Source of the DNA: JAXGZG01 sp040771825
GTDB taxonomy: Bacteria > Bacillota > Sulfobacillia > Fermentithermobacillales > Fermentithermobacillaceae
DNA length: 64,000 bases
NCBI GenBank assembly: GCA_040771825.1
Contig: JAXGZG010000003.1
Span: forward strand, 186,001 to 250,000
Direction of reading: 5' to 3'
Below, one piece after another: positions 1-8,936 of this stretch. The notes below the pieces were generated by a model. It was not told the origin of the DNA. It was given only the letters and a program-made list of their open reading frames with translations, and did not search any database. Positions within the stretch are counted from its first letter, which is position 1; each line of letters begins with the position of its first letter. The position numbers were made by a program, and so were the translations under genes.

Positions 1-656
1 AACTCGCCATCAACCATAACCGGGTCAACGCTCACCACCACTTGCCGTTTTAGGGGGCCCACCTTCATGGGAACGTTCTTGACCGGCTTGCGAGTCCTGA
101 GTACCTGCATGTGCATGCTTGGTCCTTCGGCGATGTCCACAGTGGCGGGTTTTCCGATAACGTCCTTCTCTGTCATCCCCGTAAGCCTTGTGTACGCAGG
201 GTTGATGAGCATGCCGTTTCCATTGGCGTCCACCACAGATATGGCATCTTGAGCGGCATTGATGATAGCCGACAAAAACGTCTGAACCTGGCGCAGGTTG
301 GTCAACTCCTCCGCCAGATCCTTGATCTCGGTTATGTCTCGAAAGACGGCCACTGCCCCCACGACCCGACCCCGGGCGTCCCTCACTGGAACTCTGTTGG
401 TTATTACGACGTTTTGCCCCAAAGTCTGCCGGCGGTTAAGTTCCGCCACACCGCTAGTCAAAACGTTCACAAGTCCTGCAGATGGGACGACCTCCTGGAG
501 GCGCTTCCCTATTGATTTGGAGGCAATAGCTCCTGTCAGCCTTTCAGCAGCGGGGTTCATGATCAAAACCCTGGAATCGATGTCAACCGCCACGATGGCG
601 TCGTGGGTCGATTTAAGGATAAACTCAAAAAGCTCAATCTTTGCAGGATCTTGCAT
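1..656 (-). CDS. PAS-domain sensor/regulator, N-terminal part (runs off window)
   Basis: The minus frame is open from an ATG at 656 to the window edge, giving 218 codons and no stop. The start is supported by GGAGGTGC at 662-669. Two PAS-like modules are visible. The first, residues about 5-115, contains DAIVAVD, IMNPAAERLTG and VAVFRDITEIKDL, the last being a typical PAS-to-linker ending. The second starts near residue 130 with DAISVVDANG, INPAYTRLTGM and VIGKPA. PAS modules bind small ligands or cofactors and sense redox or metabolites. In clostridia such tandem PAS N-termini usually precede a sigma-54 activator AAA+ domain or a histidine kinase domain, but the output domain lies outside this window, so the class is inference. 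It is the first gene downstream of spo0A on the same strand. Confidence 0.75.
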   Translation of the reverse strand, partial: MQDPAKIELFEFILKSTHDAIVAVDIDSRVLIMNPAAERLTGAIASKSIGKRLQEVVPSAGLVNVLTSGVAELNRRQTLGQNVVITNRVPVRDARGRVVGAVAVFRDITEIKDLAEELTNLRQVQTFLSAIINAAQDAISVVDANGNGMLINPAYTRLTGMTEKDVIGKPATVDIAEGPSMHMQVLRTRKPVKNVPMKVGPLKRQVVVSVDPVMVDGE

Positions 657-661
657 GAACA

Positions 662-700
662 GCACCTCCACCTTGTGAAAATTCTGCACGGCGGAGGTGC
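662..700 (-). promoter_or_regulatory. Inverted repeat that could mask the PAS gene's ribosome binding site
   Basis: GCACCTCC (662-669) and GGAGGTGC (693-700) are perfect 8-bp inverted copies separated by 23 nt. In the transcript the copy nearer the PAS gene is its Shine-Dalgarno sequence, so folding would occlude it. It lies between the stop of spo0A and the start of the PAS gene. There is no T-run after it, so it does not look like a terminator. Confidence 0.4.
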
Positions 701-729
701 GATCCTTCTGCACTAATATGCAAACAGCG

Positions 730-1497
730 TCAGGCCCCTAGACGCAATCTGTCGGCCACCATGGCGATGAACTCAGAGTTGGTGGGTTTTCCCTTTTCCT
801 GACTAATAGTGTGGCCGAACACTCTCTGGATAAACTCCATATTTCCTCTATCCCAAGCCACTTCGATGGCGTGGCGAATGGCCCTTTCCACCCTGCTTGG
901 TGTGGTCACATATTTGTCAGCTATGGTCGGGTAGAGTTCTTTGGTGACTTTTGATAACAGGTCGACCCTGGCCACTACCATAATGATGGCGTCTCGCAAG
1001 TAAAGATAGCCCTTGATATGGGCGGGAATGCCCAATTCGTGCATTATGCCGGTGACTTTGGCATCGTGGCTCCGGTCTTTATCCCTTACCACGGGAGGCT
1101 TCTTAAGTGCGGGGCTGCCTTTTGCAGAGAGTTGCCTAAGCCTCTCGGCCAGCATGTCAAAGTCGAAGGGTTTGAGTATGTAGTAATCGGCTCCCAGTTC
1201 TAGCACCCGGTGAGTAATAGACTCCTGACCAAAGGCAGTCAACATGACGATTTTGGGGCGGGAACCGGTACCACCTTCCTGGGCAAGACGCTCCAACACG
1301 CCGATGCCGTCCAAATATGGCATTATGATGTCCAGCACAACTATGTCGGGCTCTATCTCTCCGATAGCCTGCAAAGCCTCAAGCCCATTGTATGCCACAC
1401 CCACTACTTCTACGTCATCCTGCTTCTCCAAGTATTCCTTGAGCAGGCCCACGAACTCCTTGTTATCATCAACAATTAGAACTCGGATTCTCCCCAT
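730..1497 (-). CDS. spo0A: Sporulation master response regulator Spo0A
   Basis: 255 aa, close to the usual Spo0A length. The N-terminal receiver domain (about 1-125) has acidic pocket D10-D11, phosphoacceptor D56 in VVLDIIMP, T87 and K109 (ILKPF). The C-terminal half is the Spo0A effector domain, with the very conserved stretch SRVERAIRHAIEVAW (DNA recognition and sigma contact) and GKPTNSEFIAMVAD near the end. Phosphorylated through a kinase/Spo0F/Spo0B relay or directly by kinases, it switches on early sporulation genes by binding 0A boxes. It lies immediately downstream of spoIVB, as in Bacillus and Clostridium, and has its own sigma-H-like promoter. The ATG start gives a normal N-terminus (GRIRVLIVDD). 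Confidence 0.97.
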   Translation of the reverse strand: MGRIRVLIVDDNKEFVGLLKEYLEKQDDVEVVGVAYNGLEALQAIGEIEPDIVVLDIIMPYLDGIGVLERLAQEGGTGSRPKIVMLTAFGQESITHRVLELGADYYILKPFDFDMLAERLRQLSAKGSPALKKPPVVRDKDRSHDAKVTGIMHELGIPAHIKGYLYLRDAIIMVVARVDLLSKVTKELYPTIADKYVTTPSRVERAIRHAIEVAWDRGNMEFIQRVFGHTISQEKGKPTNSEFIAMVADRLRLGA

Positions 1498-1569
1498 CCA
1501 TTATTCCCCCCTACTCCTGCATCTCTTTTGCGGAGGTTATCTGTATCCATTTTATTCCAGCGGGTGCTT

Positions 1570-1577
1570 CTTGACAA
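1570..1577 (-). promoter_or_regulatory. Possible 0A box upstream of spo0A
   Basis: The minus strand reads TTGTCAAG, one mismatch from the core 0A box TTGTCRAA. It lies between the sigma-H-like promoter and the spo0A start, where autoregulatory Spo0A sites would be expected. A single short degenerate match is weak evidence. Confidence 0.25.
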
Positions 1578-1602
1578 GGGAAAAATCGTCATTGTAAATC
1601 TG

Positions 1603-1631
1603 AAATTCTTCACCGTGTTCGAAAGTCCTTC
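1603..1631 (-). promoter_or_regulatory. Sigma-H-type promoter of spo0A
   Basis: On the minus strand GAAGGACTT (1631-1623) and GAAGAATTT (1611-1603) are separated by exactly 11 nt. They match the sigma-H consensus RnAGGAwww-N11/12-RnnGAATww at 8 of 9 and 9 of 9 positions. It sits in the spoIVB-spo0A gap just after the spoIVB stop, the position of the classical spo0A Ps promoter in Bacillus. Transcription would start near 1596, about 100 nt before the ATG. Confidence 0.7.
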
Positions 1632-1638
1632 AATTTAG

Positions 1639-2970
1639 TCAGATTTCAGCGAATTGGTAGTAGGCTGCAGCGGCATCCTCTGGAGGGGCCATAGGAATCA
1701 TGTAGGAATCCTTGGCCATCCATTCGGCAAAAGTGCCGTAGCCTCTGGCGGGATCGTTGACCAAAACATGAGTGACCGCTCCAACCAGATAACCGTCTTG
1801 AATGATGGGACTGCCGCTCATGCCTTGTACAATTCCCCCTGTTAGTGCCATAAGCCGCGGGTCCATAACCCTGATTACGAATCCTTTGGACGAAGCCCCC
1901 GCCCCATTGAAGATTTGCTCAATCTCTATGGCGAACTTCTCTATTGAGGTGCCGTTTACAGTAGTCAGGATTTCGGCCGGGCCTCGTCTGAGTTTGGTCT
2001 CCAAGCCAAGAGGTATCGGGTCAGAGAAGAAGGGGTTTTCTGGCCGTCCGCTGAGGATACCCGCTATGCCGCACGGGCCGTTTTTCAGTATGTTGCCGAT
2101 AATATCCTGCCCTTCCACGAAAGTTCCCAAGACTTCGCCGGGGTTTCCTTTTCTGCTTGGCTGAACTCCCGTGACGGTAGCGCGAACGATCTGGCCTTCC
2201 TTCATGGCCACAGGACGTCTTGAGTCACCTTCAGAGATCACATGTCCCAAAGCGGCATAAAGACCGGTTTTAGGATCGTAGAAAGTGAGAGTGCCGACTC
2301 CCGCCAGGGCGTCTTTCACCAGAATCCCGATGTTGAATCCGCCTCGCTTGTTTCGCACAGGCATGAGGGTACGCCTGACTGTAGATCCGTCCTGTTTCTC
2401 CACCAGGACGTCCACCCATTGACCGGTCCGGCCGGCTTCTTCTATGAGAAATGACAGATCTTCTTTGGTGCTCACTCGAGAATCGCCCACAGACAAAATG
2501 ACGTCGCCTACCTGGAATCCGGCGTTTCTAGCAGGCCAGACTTCTCTGCCGTCTACGGTTTCTACTGGAGATAGGCCGGTGATGACCAATCCCGTGCTTC
2601 TGAGAATCACTCCAATGGAATGCCCTCCAGGCATAACCATGATGGGTTCTGTCACTGTCAAAGACACTCTTCTTATGGGTATCAAGCCGAATAAGCGAAA
2701 TTGTAAGTAATACTGACCGGGTTCTTGGGTATCCATGGTGACCTTGGTTGTTGTAACCAAGAGAGACCACGGCCTTGCGGAACCTTGCCCCATGGCGTCC
2801 ACGGATACCACCGGATAGCCTGTGTTGATTTCGAAAGTTTGCCCAGTAAGGACGGTCATGGCGTCGGGTAGAGAGAAGGCGAAGCGGAACGGGTTGGAAC
2901 ACGTGACGGCGATTACCAAGCAACAAAGAAGGATGCCTGCTGCTTTTCTGTTTCGTTCTCGGTTGCCCAT
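1639..2970 (-). CDS. spoIVB: SpoIVB serine peptidase (sigma-K checkpoint)
   Basis: 443 aa. A membrane-anchor segment at about residues 10-30 is followed by a PDZ domain (about 115-205, with GFQVGDVILSVGD) and the S55 peptidase domain. Catalytic residues visible are H243 in ALGHVISEGD and S385 in GMSGSPII, followed by GAVTHVLVNDP, diagnostic for SpoIVB. In spore formers this forespore-secreted protease cleaves SpoIVFA and so triggers pro-sigma-K processing in the mother cell. It lies between recN and spo0A, its conserved position. Length and motifs are complete, so the gene appears functional. Confidence 0.96.
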   Translation of the reverse strand: MGNRERNRKAAGILLCCLVIAVTCSNPFRFAFSLPDAMTVLTGQTFEINTGYPVVSVDAMGQGSARPWSLLVTTTKVTMDTQEPGQYYLQFRLFGLIPIRRVSLTVTEPIMVMPGGHSIGVILRSTGLVITGLSPVETVDGREVWPARNAGFQVGDVILSVGDSRVSTKEDLSFLIEEAGRTGQWVDVLVEKQDGSTVRRTLMPVRNKRGGFNIGILVKDALAGVGTLTFYDPKTGLYAALGHVISEGDSRRPVAMKEGQIVRATVTGVQPSRKGNPGEVLGTFVEGQDIIGNILKNGPCGIAGILSGRPENPFFSDPIPLGLETKLRRGPAEILTTVNGTSIEKFAIEIEQIFNGAGASSKGFVIRVMDPRLMALTGGIVQGMSGSPIIQDGYLVGAVTHVLVNDPARGYGTFAEWMAKDSYMIPMAPPEDAAAAYYQFAEI

Positions 2971-3010
2971 CCCGTCTCACTCCTCTCTCATAACGGTTTC
3001 ACAAGACATA

Positions 3011-3037
3011 AGGTTTACCGTAAGAAGAAGATTTATC
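3011..3037 (-). promoter_or_regulatory. Possible sigma-F/G promoter of spoIVB
   Basis: The minus strand carries GATAA (3037-3033) and GGTAAACCT (3019-3011), 13-14 nt apart. These loosely resemble the -35 (GnATA) and -10 (GGnnAnAnT) elements used by forespore sigma factors. The position, about 35 nt before the spoIVB start, fits. spoIVB is forespore-expressed in characterised species. The match is degenerate. Confidence 0.25.
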
Positions 3038-3083
3038 GACGGGAATTTTGCAGTGAGGCAGCAAAGGGTGGAACTTCGGGATG

Positions 3084-4816
3084 CTAGTGGTTGGAGATCT
3101 CTAGCTTGTACCTCTGAGCTGCTTCAAGGAGCGCCCGAGCGTGTTCTATGGATATCGACAAATTGTCTCCGCTTAGCATTCTGGCGATCTCAGCAATTCT
3201 TTCTTGGGCTGCAAGCCTGCGAACGGTAGCGTAGGTTCTACCGCCTTGTTCTTCCTTGGACACCAAAAAATGGCTGTCAGCCAAAGCGGCTATGGAGGCC
3301 AAATGGGTGACGCAGAGCACTTGATGCTTTTGGCTCACTCGCCAAAGTCTTTCGGCTACAGCTTGTCCCGCTTTGCCGCCGACACCTGCATCGATTTCGT
3401 CGAAAATCAGCGTGGGCACGGGATCAACCTCTCCCAGATGGGATTTGACCGCAAGCATCAATCTGGAGAGTTCACCCCCCGAGGCTACTTTGTTAACGGG
3501 CATTGGCGGTTCGCCCGGGTTTGCAGAAAAAACGAAACTAACTTTATCGACTCCATTTGAGAATGTCCTTACCCGCACCCCGTCCTGCTGTATCCCTTGA
3601 GGGTCTTCTTCCGAGTCCAAAATGACCAGGAACCTGGCCCCGGGCATTCCTAGTTCGCCTATAGTCGCCGAGACTTGCTTTTCCATGACAGAGGCCACTT
3701 CCCGCCTCAAACTGGTTAGGGTCGTGGCAGCCGACGCCATGCATCCTTCCAGAGACCGCAAAGACTCTCTGAGCAAGGTCAGGGTTTCTTCGGAATTTTC
3801 CAGTTCAAAAAGCCTTTGGGCCGATTTGGTTCCAAATTCCATTATCGCCCTTATTGTGTCGCCGTATTTGGCTTTGAGTCTGTGCAACAGATCGAGTCTG
3901 TCAGAAACCATGGCCAATCTATCAGGCTCTACATCGAGCCTTTTTCTGTAGGCACGGACCAGATCTAAGGCGGCTTCCAAGCCGAAGGACACTTGGGCTA
4001 ACGCCTCGCATGAGACTTGGGCCGACAGGTCGATAGAAGACGCCTTTTGCGAAGCGCCAGAGCCAAGGACATGGTTTCAGCGGCCGGGGCCTTACGACCG
4101 CCTTGATACAGGAGGCTATACGCCTCGTCGGCCAGTTCCACTAAACGCTTTTGGGACAGAGCACTGCATATTCGGCCCTGAGGTCTTCTTCCTCACCGTC
4201 CCGAAATTTGGCGTCTTGGATCTCTTTCACCTGGAAAGACAAAAGATCGATCTCACGCTGCCTTTCTGTCTCACCGAGCCGAGTTCCCCAATCTTGCGGA
4301 GTATTGACTGTCTCTCAGGTGGCATTTGTAGTAGGCGTCTTTTGCCGGGCCGATCCGTTCTTTGCCGAGGCTATCCAGGATACTTAGGTAATTCTGAGGT
4401 TTTGCGAGAGAATGCTGCTCCTGCTGTCCATGGATGTCCACTAAGTGGGCGGCGATTTCCTGGGCCATGCTTGATGTAACCAATCTGCCGTTAACTCTTA
4501 TGTAAGAGCGATCCGGTGAGATGTCCTTCTGAAACACGATTTCCAGGTCATCACCCAGGACTTGTTTGAGAGGGTGGTCAACTGTATGGTCTTCAGGTAA
4601 CTGGGGCCTGTAGGCCAATAGCTCAAGGGAAGCTTTTTCTGCTCCGGTGCGGATGAGATCCCGGGAGGTGCGCTGGCCCAAGCAAGCCATGACGGCGTCG
4701 ACTATCATGGATTTTCCTGCGCCTGTCTCGCCGGTAAACACCGATAAGCCGCCTCCAAGTTCCAACTGGACGCCGGCAAATATCCCAAAATCCTTTATTC
4801 GAAGATACGACAGCAT
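3084..4816 (-). pseudogene. recN: DNA repair ATPase RecN, interrupted by at least three frameshifts
   Basis: The whole span (about 577 codons) matches RecN in length and order but is split over frames. The N-terminal part (4816-4271) has Walker A GETGAGKSM and the VDIHGQQEQHSL motif. The middle part, in another frame, reads on from ETERQREID near 4272. The C-terminal part (from about 4050 to 3084) has VASGGELSRLMLA, Walker B LIFDEIDAGVGG and QVLCVTHLAS. Frame changes fall near 4272-4290, 4155-4162 and 4050-4058. RecN is an SMC-like protein that gathers broken DNA ends before recombinational repair. All domains are still recognisable and collinear and nothing is lost, so single-base consensus errors are at least as likely as true decay. 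It sits between argR and spoIVB, its conserved location. Confidence 0.85.
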
Positions 4817-4826
4817 GTCCCTATCC

Positions 4827-5285
4827 TCACAGCCCTGCGATTTCCCTCAGAGTCTTCAGGACTTCCGCGGTGGACGCGTTATCGGCAACCACCACCAACA
4901 CGACATCGTCACCGGCAACCGTCCCAAGGATGTCATGTATCTTGAGACCGTCGATGGCCTCTCCCACAGCCGACGCCGCTCCCGACAGCGTCTTCACCAG
5001 CACGATATTCCCTGACTTGTTCATATCCAGGCAGCAGTCGCGAAAAAGTCTTCTGAACCTATCCCGGTATACGTGGCTGGGGTCGCCTGGCAATAGGGCG
5101 TACTTGTACCGCCCATCCCCGGAAGGAACTCTGACCAGGTGAAGTTCCTTTACGTCTCTTGAGACGGTGGCCTGGGTAACCTTGATGCCTTCTCGTGCGA
5201 GTGCCTCACAAAGTGCCTGCTGGCTGGTGATGACGTTTTGCGAGACCAACTCGACTATTCTCATCTGTCTCTTGGATTTCACGGA
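4827..5285 (-). CDS. argR: Arginine repressor ArgR
   Basis: 152 aa from the GTG at 5285, chosen because AGGAGG lies 8 nt upstream and because it gives the family's usual length. The frame itself opens 12 codons earlier. The N-terminal winged-helix domain has KSKRQMRIVELV and the signature TQATVSRDVKELHLV. The C-terminal arginine-binding/oligomerisation domain has the glycine- and acid-rich end GTVAGDDVVLVV and ends in LKTLREIAG. ArgR represses arginine biosynthesis and activates catabolism with arginine as corepressor. It is intact although both neighbours (recN, nadK) are frameshifted. The argR-recN pair is a classical synteny. Confidence 0.95.
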   Translation of the reverse strand, partial: SVKSKRQMRIVELVSQNVITSQQALCEALAREGIKVTQATVSRDVKELHLVRVPSGDGRYKYALLPGDPSHVYRDRFRRLFRDCCLDMNKSGNIVLVKTLSGAASAVGEAIDGLKIHDILGTVAGDDVVLVVVADNASTAEVLKTLREIAGL

Positions 5286-5321
5286 AACCTCCTCCTGGAG
5301 ACGTACTGCGCTTGCCGCCAA

Positions 5322-6188
5322 CTAGCGCGGCAGCCTGTCGGCCCCTTCTTTCATCTTCCTTCGCAACACCTCGTAGAAAGACCATTCCGGGCGGCGCAAA
5401 AGGGACACTCTCACGCTAGATGCGTTTACCCGAACCGTATCTCCCCGCCGGAGTGAAAAGTACTCCTGGCCGTCAACTGACAGCATAGTGGAAAGGCTCG
5501 GCAGAGAGACTTTCACTTCGCAGGTCTCGTTAACAGGCACCACCATGGATCTGGAGTACAAAGTGTGCGGGCATACCGGCGTCACCGTCAGGGCCTCAAC
5601 TTGCGGAGCAACTATGGGTCCGCCTGCTGACAGCGAATACGCCGTAGAGCCTGTAAGTCGAAACGATAACGCCGTCGGCGTGATAAGTGTCAACTTCCAT
5701 GCCCGATACTGACAAAGTCAACACGGCCATTCGGCCGTAGGGCCCCTTCATAACGCAAGCCTCGTTGACAGCCAGTTTGCGGTACACTGTACGGCCTTCC
5801 CGTATGACTTCTGCCTCAAGAGCCATCCTTTCGTCTCGCTTGCCACGGCCTTCAAGAAAGCACGGCAGTGACTCAAGGTTATCTTCCACAATCGATCAAG
5901 AACCCAAAATGCCCCCAAGTTGACTCCCAAAAGGGAGATGCCCCTTGGGCAAAGTGTTCTGGCCGCCGATAGCAGGGTTCCATCTCCACCCAACACGATG
6001 GCAAAGGGCATGGAAGATGACCACGACGACATGGGTAGCCCATTATTAGGCCTCCCTGCCATGCCCGCCACACATGGAGGCAGATAGCCCTTGTACCCCT
6101 TTGAATGGAGCCAGTCCAGAATCTTCATAGAAAGATCAAGGGCGCCGGCCTTGGTGATGTTAGGAAAGACACCGATCATCTGTCCCAC
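5322..6188 (-). pseudogene. nadK: NAD kinase, interrupted by about three frameshifts
   Basis: A full-length NAD kinase (about 289 codons) is spread over changing frames. It starts at a GTG (6188) with GGGGAGGAG about 6 nt upstream, and the 5' part shows the catalytic GGDGTLL motif and LLGVNLG. The frame shifts near 5910-5925, again near 5890, and again near 5650, before the NAD-binding TGSTAYSLSAGGPIV motif. The 3' part runs to MKEGADRLPR. NadK makes NADP from NAD and ATP and is normally essential, so several frameshifts with every motif retained point to sequence errors rather than a dead gene. It lies between dxs and argR, with its start overlapping the dxs end by 13 bp. Confidence 0.85.
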
Positions 6189-8083
6189 GTCATGCTCCTC
6201 CCCACGAGACCCGCCACTTTTGAGGCTATACTCGCGGCGTCAAATCCCAATTCTCGCCTGAGTGCCCCTTGGGCGCCGTGGGCCACAAATTCTCTGGGGA
6301 TGGCGACTCTGAGAATTCTCCCTTGCATAAGGCCCGGTTTACCCATGTCCGCCATGGCGTCTAGCACTGCGTCGCCCAACCCTCCCACCACCACATTCTC
6401 CTCTAGAACGACCACAGGGGTCTTGTCCGCAGCGACGGCGATGGCCTTTTTGTCCAGCGGGGAGAGATAGCGGGCGTTAATCACTCCGCACGAGACTCCC
6501 TCGGCTTCCAGCATCCTGGATGCCTGCAACGCCGGATGAACCATGCTTCCTATGGCTACCAGATTGGCGTCCTGGCCAACTGATATGGTCTCTGCTTGCC
6601 CAAGGGTCAGAAACTCAGGCGTCTCCAGGGCATCTCGAAAGGGGACTCCCTGGGCGGGGCCCCTTGGGTACCTTATGGCACAAGGCCCGGGAATTCTGAG
6701 AGCCGTGTGAAGCATGTTCACCAATTCCCGCTCATCCTTGGGTGCCATAACGGTAAGGCCTGGCACAGGCCTGAGATAACTCAAGTCAAACTCGCCGTGA
6801 TGGGTTTCTCCGTCTTCGCCGACTATCCCTGCACGGTCGACTGCAAACACGACTTTTAGACCTTGGAGACACACGTCTTCTATGATTTGGTCATAGGCCC
6901 TCTGAAGGAAGGTAGAGTATATGGCGACTACCGGGATCTGTCCTCCCTGAGCAAGACCCGCCGCGAAAGTCACAGCGTGGCTCTCGGCAATGCCCACATC
7001 AAAGAACCTGTCTTGGTACAAACGCCTGAACTCGCCCAATCCTGTCCCGTCTGACATGGCGGCCGTTATTGCCACCAACCTCTTGTCATCTCGGGCAAAG
7101 CGGCACATGGCTTCACCAAACACCTTGTTCCATGAAGGCGGCCCTTGTTTCTGGGGGAATTCGCCCGTTGCCGGGTCGAAAGGCCCCGGACCATGAAACT
7201 TCTCTGGTTCTGCCTCAGCGGGACCATATCCTTTTCCTTTTTGAGTTACGACATGAACAAAGACCGGTTCTTTGAGTTTTTTGGCGTCTTCGAAAACCCT
7301 CTGAAGCCCTTCTATGTCGTGGCCATCGATAGGTCCGTAGTACCTGAACCCCAACGACTCGAACCATGATTCTGGAAATAGGAAGTGTTTTAGTCCGCCT
7401 TTGAACCTCTTGAGCAAGGACAGAGTGCGGGACCCCAGATTGGGCATGCCCTTGAGCACTTGCTCAAACCTGGCTTTGGTAGACCGGTAAGCCGGGGCCA
7501 AGCGAAGAGCCGTCAGGTAGTAGCCAATGCCGCCTACGCTCTCAGAAATCGACATGGAGTTGTCGTTGAGGACCACTATGATTTTTGTCCGCAATTCGCC
7601 AGCATTGTTCAGCCCTTCGTAGGCCAGACCCGACGTCAAGGCCCCGTCGCCGATTACAGCCACAACGTTGTAGTCATCGCCTGACATGTCTCTGGATTTT
7701 GCCAACCCCAAGGCGTAGGAAATGGAACCTGCAGCATGCCCCGTATCGTAAACGTCATAAATGCTCTCCTGCCTTTTGGGATAGCCTGAGAGCCCGCCCA
7801 TCTGCCGGAGAGTGTCAAACTCCGGGTAACGCCCGGTGATAAGTTTGTGGGCGTAGGACTGATGCCCTACATCCCAGACGAGCTTGTCTCTAGGAGTATC
7901 AAACGCAGTATGTAGAGCCAGAGTGAGTTCCACAACGCCCAAGGATGAAGCCAAATGGCCCCCGTTCTTGGAGACGGTCTCCACAATCTTGGCGCGAAGT
8001 TTGCCCGCTAACTCCTTCATCTTCTGATGCGAAAGACCTTTTATGTCTCGGGGAGACTTGATGTTAGATAGATTAACGTTCAT
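6176..8083 (-). CDS. dxs: 1-deoxy-D-xylulose-5-phosphate synthase
   Basis: 635 aa, full length. Thiamine-diphosphate enzyme of the MEP isoprenoid pathway that condenses pyruvate and glyceraldehyde-3-phosphate. Visible motifs are GGHLASSLGVVELT, DKLVWDVGHQSYAHK, the ThDP/Mg motif VIGDGALTSG with LNDNSMSIS, and the transketolase-type pyrimidine domain with DVGIAESHAVTFAAG and VFAVDRAGIVGEDG. The C-terminal transketolase domain ends near FVAHGAQGALRRELGFDA. It overlaps the upstream membrane-protein gene by 11 bp and the downstream nadK start by 13 bp, so it is translationally embedded in the block. ispA (prenyl chain elongation) lies about 1.9 kb upstream on the same strand. The TlyA/YqxC gene often found after dxs is absent. 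Confidence 0.97.
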   Translation of the reverse strand: MNVNLSNIKSPRDIKGLSHQKMKELAGKLRAKIVETVSKNGGHLASSLGVVELTLALHTAFDTPRDKLVWDVGHQSYAHKLITGRYPEFDTLRQMGGLSGYPKRQESIYDVYDTGHAAGSISYALGLAKSRDMSGDDYNVVAVIGDGALTSGLAYEGLNNAGELRTKIIVVLNDNSMSISESVGGIGYYLTALRLAPAYRSTKARFEQVLKGMPNLGSRTLSLLKRFKGGLKHFLFPESWFESLGFRYYGPIDGHDIEGLQRVFEDAKKLKEPVFVHVVTQKGKGYGPAEAEPEKFHGPGPFDPATGEFPQKQGPPSWNKVFGEAMCRFARDDKRLVAITAAMSDGTGLGEFRRLYQDRFFDVGIAESHAVTFAAGLAQGGQIPVVAIYSTFLQRAYDQIIEDVCLQGLKVVFAVDRAGIVGEDGETHHGEFDLSYLRPVPGLTVMAPKDERELVNMLHTALRIPGPCAIRYPRGPAQGVPFRDALETPEFLTLGQAETISVGQDANLVAIGSMVHPALQASRMLEAEGVSCGVINARYLSPLDKKAIAVAADKTPVVVLEENVVVGGLGDAVLDAMADMGKPGLMQGRILRVAIPREFVAHGAQGALRRELGFDAASIASKVAGLVGRSMTWDR

Positions 8084-8936
8084 TCTGTTTTTGCCGTCCT
8101 CCCAAAACCCGGTTCATGAGCCTCCTGGTTCTGCCCATAAACAGTGTCATAGCCTCAGCGTACCTCAGGGCGAAAGGTTTGAACAGGGCTTTACCGCCTA
8201 CTGTCAAGGCGGAGACTACGCCCACCCCTATGCTGGCCATTAGAGCCGTGCTCACACCTTTGACCGCCTTTCCCAGTCTGAATGTTAGGGCCACGGCGAT
8301 CGCCCCTGACAAGGTGGCTGCAACATCGCCCAGCAGATCGTTGAAGACGGATGAAACCCTTGGCGCGTTCCTGACAAACCACAGCGCTTCCCGGGCCCCA
8401 TACACTTTTCGGGACGCCATGGCCAGTAACCTTTCCTTCTTGGCCCTGGCGCTGGCAAGCCCGATACCGTCTCCAAGAATTCCTATGAGGATGACTACCA
8501 AGACCAGCGGCAAGCCGAAATAGGTGGGTATTTGGTCGGTGATTCTTTCGATGAAAGCGTTGAGGACAAAACTCAGCAAGAAGGCCCCGACTGCTAGCCC
8601 AAGGATTTCGGCGATAAATGCGGTCTTGCTTCTGTCCTTAGGCTTTCTGCCTGGCTTCCTGCGCTTTGACTTTTGGATGGTGCCCCTGTCGGCGCCGCCT
8701 GGGGCATTGTCTGAAGCGTTGCTCGGAGCCCTGCTCGAAGTGCTGCCCGAAGTGCTGCTAGGAGCCCTGCTCGAAGTGTTGCCCGAGGCGTTGCCTGAGA
8801 ACATACCCGAAATGCCGCCTGAAGTGCCGTCCGAAACCTTGCCTGAAGTGCTACCGGCAATAGCAGATTTGACGCCACTACCGGAGATACTGGCGATCAC
8901 GGATGTGTTATTGGAGTTGAGTCTATCATCTGGCAT
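8073..8936 (-). CDS. Conserved membrane protein with low-complexity N-terminus
   Basis: About 287 aa from the ATG at 8936, which has GGAGGCGG about 13 nt upstream. The same frame stays open to an ATG at 9230 (385 aa) but without a convincing ribosome site, so the start is uncertain. Residues about 10-95 are low complexity, rich in Ser/Gly/Thr/Asn (a run of SGSTS-like tetrapeptides), then a basic stretch KSKRRKPGRKPKDRSK. The C-terminal 190 residues hold about four hydrophobic segments around AILGLAVGAFLLSFVL, LPLVLVVILIGILGDGIG and the conserved-looking block YGAREALWFVRNAPRVSS followed by FNDLLGDVAATLSG. I recall similar unnamed membrane proteins beside dxs in clostridia but cannot assign a function. 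It overlaps dxs by 11 bp. Confidence 0.7.
   Translation of the reverse strand: MPDDRLNSNNTSVIASISGSGVKSAIAGSTSGKVSDGTSGGISGMFSGNASGNTSSRAPSSTSGSTSSRAPSNASDNAPGGADRGTIQKSKRRKPGRKPKDRSKTAFIAEILGLAVGAFLLSFVLNAFIERITDQIPTYFGLPLVLVVILIGILGDGIGLASARAKKERLLAMASRKVYGAREALWFVRNAPRVSSVFNDLLGDVAATLSGAIAVALTFRLGKAVKGVSTALMASIGVGVVSALTVGGKALFKPFALRYAEAMTLFMGRTRRLMNRVLGGRQKQNER
8711..8860. repeat. Degenerate 12-bp minisatellite inside the membrane-protein gene
   Basis: On the plus strand, units like GAAGTGCTGCCC recur about every 12 bp with substitutions. On the coding minus strand they specify four-residue Ser/Gly/Thr repeats. The period keeps the reading frame, so copy-number change would only lengthen or shorten the N-terminal linker. 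Confidence 0.7.
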
